From an uncultured Litoreibacter sp. (GTDB taxonomy: Bacteria; Pseudomonadota; Alphaproteobacteria; Rhodobacterales; Rhodobacteraceae), in contig CALFWN010000114.1 in NCBI GenBank assembly GCA_937928335.1, positions 1 to 5,904 of the forward strand: DNA of 5,904 nucleotides, read 5' to 3'. A program made the position numbers and the translations under genes. This document shows positions 5,592-5,904 of this stretch, in pieces (within the stretch, counting starts at the first letter, position 1; each line of letters starts with the position of its first letter). The notes under the pieces are model-generated. The model saw nothing but the letters and a program-made list of their open reading frames with translations, made no database searches and was not told the DNA's origin.

Positions 5592-5904
5592 ATGACGCAA
5601 GCAAGACATGGCGGCAAGATACTGGCCGATCAACTGGCGGTCGAGGGCGTGGAGCGCGTCTTCTCTGTCCCGGGGGAGAGCTTTCTGGCCGCCCTTGACG
5701 GGCTCTACCAAAGCGGCATTCAGAACATCGTCTGCCGTCAGGAAGGCGGTGCGGCAATGATGGCGGAGGCGCATGGCAAGCTCACAGGGCGTCCCGGCGT
5801 CTTGTTTGTGACCCGTGGGCCGGGCGCAACAAACGCGTCTTCGGGCATCCATGTGGCCATGCAGGACAGCACCCCGATGGTGGTTTTTGTGGGTCAGATC
5901 GACA
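5592..5904 (+). CDS. Thiamine-pyrophosphate enzyme, N-terminal Pyr domain (acetolactate-synthase superfamily; 3' end outside window)
   Basis: The first 104 codons of a ThDP-dependent enzyme of the COG0028 group (acetolactate synthase, benzoylformate decarboxylase, oxalyl-CoA decarboxylase and relatives). Visible motifs are GGKILADQLAVEGVERVFSV at 7-26 with PGES at 27-30, CRQEGGAAMMAEAHGKLTG at 48-66 with the cofactor-activating Glu at 51, FVTRGPGATNASSG at 72-85 and the QDSTPMVVFVGQ stretch before the window edge. The RQEGGAA form differs from the RHEQGAA usual in biosynthetic acetolactate synthase, so valine/isoleucine biosynthesis is not the best guess; the reaction is unknown. ATG 5592 is preferred over in-frame ATG 5586 because AGGGG at 5581-5585 is spaced six bases from 5592 but abuts 5586. 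It is divergent from the FMN reductase and has its own upstream region. Confidence 0.9.
   Translation, partial: MTQARHGGKILADQLAVEGVERVFSVPGESFLAALDGLYQSGIQNIVCRQEGGAAMMAEAHGKLTGRPGVLFVTRGPGATNASSGIHVAMQDSTPMVVFVGQID

Noticed and set aside
1..5904. Defence system, prophage, transposon or CRISPR content
   Set aside because: No repeats, integrase, transposase, nuclease or toxin-like proteins are visible. All eight genes belong to familiar metabolic, envelope or tRNA-modification families.

Overview
The window is GC-rich with strong G/C preference at third codon positions. Its gene content looks like an alphaproteobacterium, most likely a Rhodobacteraceae (Roseobacter-group) chromosome; this is an inference from protein style, since no rRNA or marker gene is present. 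Eight genes are packed tightly with only about 216 non-coding bases in total. I see no mobile element, tRNA, rRNA, CRISPR array or long repeat.

Layout: (1) the C-terminal part of a soluble lytic transglycosylase (+, cut by the left edge). (2) A minus-strand pair, mnmD followed by an EamA/DMT 10-TM transporter, joined by an ATGA stop/start overlap. (3) Divergent from mnmD, a FAD-dependent oxidoreductase that resembles the oxidase half of MnmC. In E. coli these two activities are one fused protein; here they appear to be two back-to-back genes, and both would act on the wobble uridine (U34) of tRNA. (4) A minus-strand MaoC/hot-dog hydratase of the itaconyl-CoA/mesaconyl-C4-CoA hydratase type (COG3777-like), divergent from (5) a small GLOD5-type glyoxalase/VOC protein. 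(6) A minus-strand NADPH-dependent FMN reductase. (7) Across a 113-base divergent intergenic region, the first ~104 codons of a thiamine-pyrophosphate enzyme of the acetolactate-synthase superfamily, cut by the right edge.

The strand alternates along the window (+ - - + - + - +). All three convergent junctions overlap at their stop codons (29, 12 and 4 bases), so there is no space for intrinsic terminators between them. Most of this is ordinary housekeeping and accessory metabolism. The points most worth a second look are the divided and divergent MnmC-like functions, the hydratase/VOC pairing that recalls itaconate-degradation islands, and the overlapping convergent gene ends. I found no convincing evidence of an undescribed multi-gene system.
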